Positions 5,783 to 7,506 of a DNA stretch of 7,506 nucleotides are shown here, one piece after another. Below the pieces are notes generated by a model. That model did not search any database. It worked only from the letters and a program-made list of their open reading frames with translations, and was not told where the DNA came from. Origin of the DNA: CAVPLU01 sp050012535 (lineage in GTDB: Archaea > Thermoproteota > Bathyarchaeia > 40CM-2-53-6). Location: contig JBEKGZ010000076.1 in the NCBI GenBank assembly GCA_050012535.1, forward strand, positions 1 to 7,506. The letters run 5' to 3'. Positions within the stretch are counted from its first letter, which is position 1; each line of letters opens with the position of its first letter. Both the position numbers and the translations under genes were made by a program.

Positions 5783-6469
5783 ATGAAGCGCCCTTCCCTC
5801 GCCACGCAGAAGCTCATGCTTGGGAAGATCCTGCGAAGATTCCCAGTGCGATACGATGTCGGATCCTCAAAGGCGTTTGAGACGCTAATCTGGACTATCC
5901 TGTCGCAGAACACGAGTGACGTGAACAGCACTAGGGCAATGAAGAAGCTGGAGAGCCGTTTTGAAATAACTCCCGAAGTACTCTCTCAAGCCCCGGTAGG
6001 GGACCTAATTGAATGCATCAGATCTGCCGGCCTCTATAGGGTGAAAGCACCCAGGATCAAGCAGGTCTCCTCCATTATCCTCAACCAGTACGCTGGTGAC
6101 CTCGATTCGGTCCTCAAGAGAGGACCCCAAGAAGCTAGATCAATAATGACCGAGTTGCCTGGCGTGGGCTACAAGACGGCAGATATCGTCCTTGCCTTCG
6201 TCGCCGGTCATCCAACTGTGCCGGTCGACACGCACGTAACACGAGTCAGCAAGAGGCTGGGAATCGTTCGAGAGAAGGCGCAATACGAGGAGATTCGACT
6301 TGCTCTCGAGAGACTCGTACCGGCCAATCGAAGAGTGAGAGTGCACCTGTCCTTGATTCGGCTCGGACGTGAGATCTGCAAAGCGCCGAGACCGCTTTGC
6401 CCTCGATGCCCTGTTAATCGTACTTGCCCGAGCAGCACCACCCGCAAAAGACGAACCAAAGCAGTGTGA
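5783..6469 (+). CDS. nth: Endonuclease III, DNA glycosylase/AP lyase
   Basis: This 228-residue base-excision repair enzyme removes oxidised pyrimidines and cuts the abasic site by beta-elimination. It contains LIWTILSQNTSD (about 35-46), the helix-hairpin-helix LPGVGYKTAD (125-134) with catalytic Lys131, and PVDTHVTR with catalytic Asp149. The C-terminal CX6CX2CX5C motif (Cys199, 206, 209 and 215) binds the [4Fe-4S] cluster. The presence of both Lys and Asp marks a bifunctional glycosylase/lyase, unlike MutY-type enzymes, which lack the lysine. A short basic tail, RKRRTKAV, follows the cluster and may help DNA binding. ATG 5783 was preferred to TTG 5777, two codons upstream; neither has a clear Shine-Dalgarno sequence. 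It starts 74 bases after the aminotransferase, a gap with no recognised signal, and ends 91 bases before the nitroreductase. Confidence 0.94.
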   Translation: MKRPSLATQKLMLGKILRRFPVRYDVGSSKAFETLIWTILSQNTSDVNSTRAMKKLESRFEITPEVLSQAPVGDLIECIRSAGLYRVKAPRIKQVSSIILNQYAGDLDSVLKRGPQEARSIMTELPGVGYKTADIVLAFVAGHPTVPVDTHVTRVSKRLGIVREKAQYEEIRLALERLVPANRRVRVHLSLIRLGREICKAPRPLCPRCPVNRTCPSSTTRKRRTKAV

Positions 6470-6560
6470 AAGCACAGAAGCTCCCAAAGAATTTCATAAG
6501 CGGCCTAGGTCGAAGCGAAGCATTTGTTACCGAAGGCTGCACAAGTGCAAGCGAAAGCCA

Positions 6561-7328
6561 TTGAGTTCTGCTGTTAGCGTGATGCTGAAGCGTGTGAGTA
6601 TCAGACGGTTCAAGAACGAGCCCGTCAAAGAGAATGAGCTAGAGCTAATTCTCCTTGCCGGTCAGAGATCACCGAGCCCGGGCGGATTCCAAGCCTACAG
6701 TCTCATTGTTGTGAATGACCCAGCGAAACGTTCGCGAATCAGTGAGGCGATTAGACAGAGTTTCATCGAGAAGGCTCCGGTTTTCATTTTGGTGTGCGTT
6801 GACATGCGCCGATTTCGAGCGATGCTTGACCGGCTTGGTCATGACTATCACCTGAAGCATGGATCAGGTCTGTATGCGAAACTCTTCTCGATAGTTGAAG
6901 CCAGTATGGTGGCTCAGAGTATGGCTACTGCTGCACTATTCATGGGGCTAGGGAGTTGCGTCGTCGGAGCAGTCTTCTACGCGATGAAGGAGGTCTCCGA
7001 GATACTTGGTCTTCCTCAAGGAGTTGTTCCTCTTGTCGGTCTGTGCCTCGGACACCCCGATGAATCCCCGCCACTCAGGCCACGATGGCCCCTAGAACGT
7101 GTCGTTCACATGAACAAATATCAGGACATTACGACAGACGAGATCGACAGCTATCTCAAACTTGCGAATGAAGCAATGGAACGCGAGGGCTACTATCGCA
7201 AGTATTCAGGTAAGGATACGAGCTACAAGGAACACTTGAAGTGGAAGACGCAGACCTCAGAATGGATACGGGAACATGATGATTCTGCTAAGGAGTTCTT
7301 AATCCGAAACGATCTCAGCCTCACATAG
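6561..7328 (+). CDS. NfsA/Frp-type FMN nitroreductase or flavin reductase
   Basis: This 255-residue, probably NAD(P)H-dependent and FMN-containing oxidoreductase aligns by eye with E. coli NfsA from end to end. Shared features are VSIRRFKNEPV near the N-terminus, the GGFQAYSLIVVNDPAKR segment, EKAPVFILVCVDMRRFR, an EASMVAQSMATAALFMGLGSC helix region, LGLPQGVVPLVGLCLGHPDE, RPRWPL (the PRxP segment is near the NADPH site in NfsA) and the C-terminal YY-then-W-then-H pattern. Natural substrates may be flavins, quinones or nitro compounds. I chose the TTG at 6561 because it gives the same N-terminal length as NfsA, placing SIR at residues 13-15. ATG 6582 would leave only four residues before VSIR. 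The arginine preceding SIR in NfsA is Val12 here. The frame is open further upstream inside nth, but that part is nth shadow. The 91-base gap before it has no clear promoter. Confidence 0.87.
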   Translation: MSSAVSVMLKRVSIRRFKNEPVKENELELILLAGQRSPSPGGFQAYSLIVVNDPAKRSRISEAIRQSFIEKAPVFILVCVDMRRFRAMLDRLGHDYHLKHGSGLYAKLFSIVEASMVAQSMATAALFMGLGSCVVGAVFYAMKEVSEILGLPQGVVPLVGLCLGHPDESPPLRPRWPLERVVHMNKYQDITTDEIDSYLKLANEAMEREGYYRKYSGKDTSYKEHLKWKTQTSEWIREHDDSAKEFLIRNDLSLT

Positions 7329-7356
7329 ACTGTCCAACAACCCCTAGTTGCCGCAG

Positions 7357-7506
7357 TCAGTGCACAGTTCGTTTCCGCAGGAACCGCTGAGACCGCGTGT
7401 TGCCGGACGCTGAACGTATTCGGATTAGGTCTAGGGGAGTATCTGCATCCAGTCCCAGAGACTGTAGCTTCAGGATCCGAATCCTCAGATTCCTCTCTTG
7501 GGCCAG
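7357..7506 (-). CDS. Possible 3' end of a gene entering from the right edge
   Basis: On the minus strand a frame is open from the window edge for 49 codons to a TGA at 7357-7359. It begins LAQERNLRIRILKLQSLGLD and continues into ADTPLDLI. Its amphipathic, Leu/Arg-rich start looks protein-like, but I recognise no family. In another minus frame, after a TAA, a short stretch ends in CGNELCTDCGN and stops at 7344-7346. A single frameshift between the two frames would join them into a cysteine-rich tail. If real, the gene converges on the nitroreductase. The stretch 7329-7506 shows no other candidate gene. Confidence 0.25.
   Translation of the reverse strand: MAQERNLRIRILKLQSLGLDADTPLDLIRIRSASGNTRSQRFLRKRTVH

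Noticed and set aside
6369..6560. Upstream extension of the nitroreductase frame into nth
   Set aside because: The extension is Lys/Arg-rich shadow of the nth reading frame, and homologues begin near the TTG at 6561.
7418..7505. Possible tRNA at the right edge (8-bp stem, an arm, GGATCCGAATCC)
   Set aside because: The T-loop lacks TTCRA with a paired G53-C61, no D-arm or anticodon arm of the right size fits, and the CCA near the edge has no matching acceptor partner.

Overview
The window looks archaeal. It encodes an Alba chromatin protein, an archaeal-style MoaA-like radical SAM protein with a CxxxCxxCH motif, and TATA-like boxes just upstream of start codons that lack a Shine-Dalgarno sequence. 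Base composition is near 50% GC. The gene mix (Alba, LipB, dihydrolipoamide dehydrogenase, archaeal-type endonuclease III) would fit a member of the TACK/Thermoproteota side, but I cannot fix a lineage from sequence alone. Nothing looks mobile: there is no transposase, integrase, CRISPR array or rRNA.

Layout from left to right. A small three-helix DUF2721-type membrane protein (70-525, +) comes first. A lipoate pair follows: dihydrolipoamide dehydrogenase lpdA (623-2017, +) and octanoyltransferase lipB (2014-2697, +), overlapping by ATGA and probably transcribed from a TATA-like box at 571-577. Five bases after lipB a convergent MoaA-like radical SAM gene ends (2703-3761, -). A 237-bp divergent intergenic region (3762-3998) separates it from alba (3999-4274, +). 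Then come a class III PLP aminotransferase (4359-5708, +), endonuclease III nth (5783-6469, +) and an NfsA/Frp-type nitroreductase (6561-7328, +). The last 178 bases contain no secure gene, only a partial open frame entering from the right on the minus strand.

Functional links are clear only for lpdA-lipB. LipB puts the octanoyl precursor of lipoate on E2 or GcvH lipoyl domains, and Lpd reoxidises the dihydrolipoyl arm with NAD+. The lipoyl-domain protein and the lipoyl synthase are not in the window. The other genes look like ordinary housekeeping neighbours without a shared pathway.

The two most interesting points are these. First, the MoaA-like protein has lost the middle cysteine of the second Fe-S cluster (Asn278) and the GG tail, and instead ends in a cysteine-containing tail. 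Second, the radical SAM/alba intergenic region holds nested inverted repeats that fold by eye into a compact three-way junction (3832-3932), possibly a structured alba leader or a small RNA. I found no convincing new defence or mobile system.
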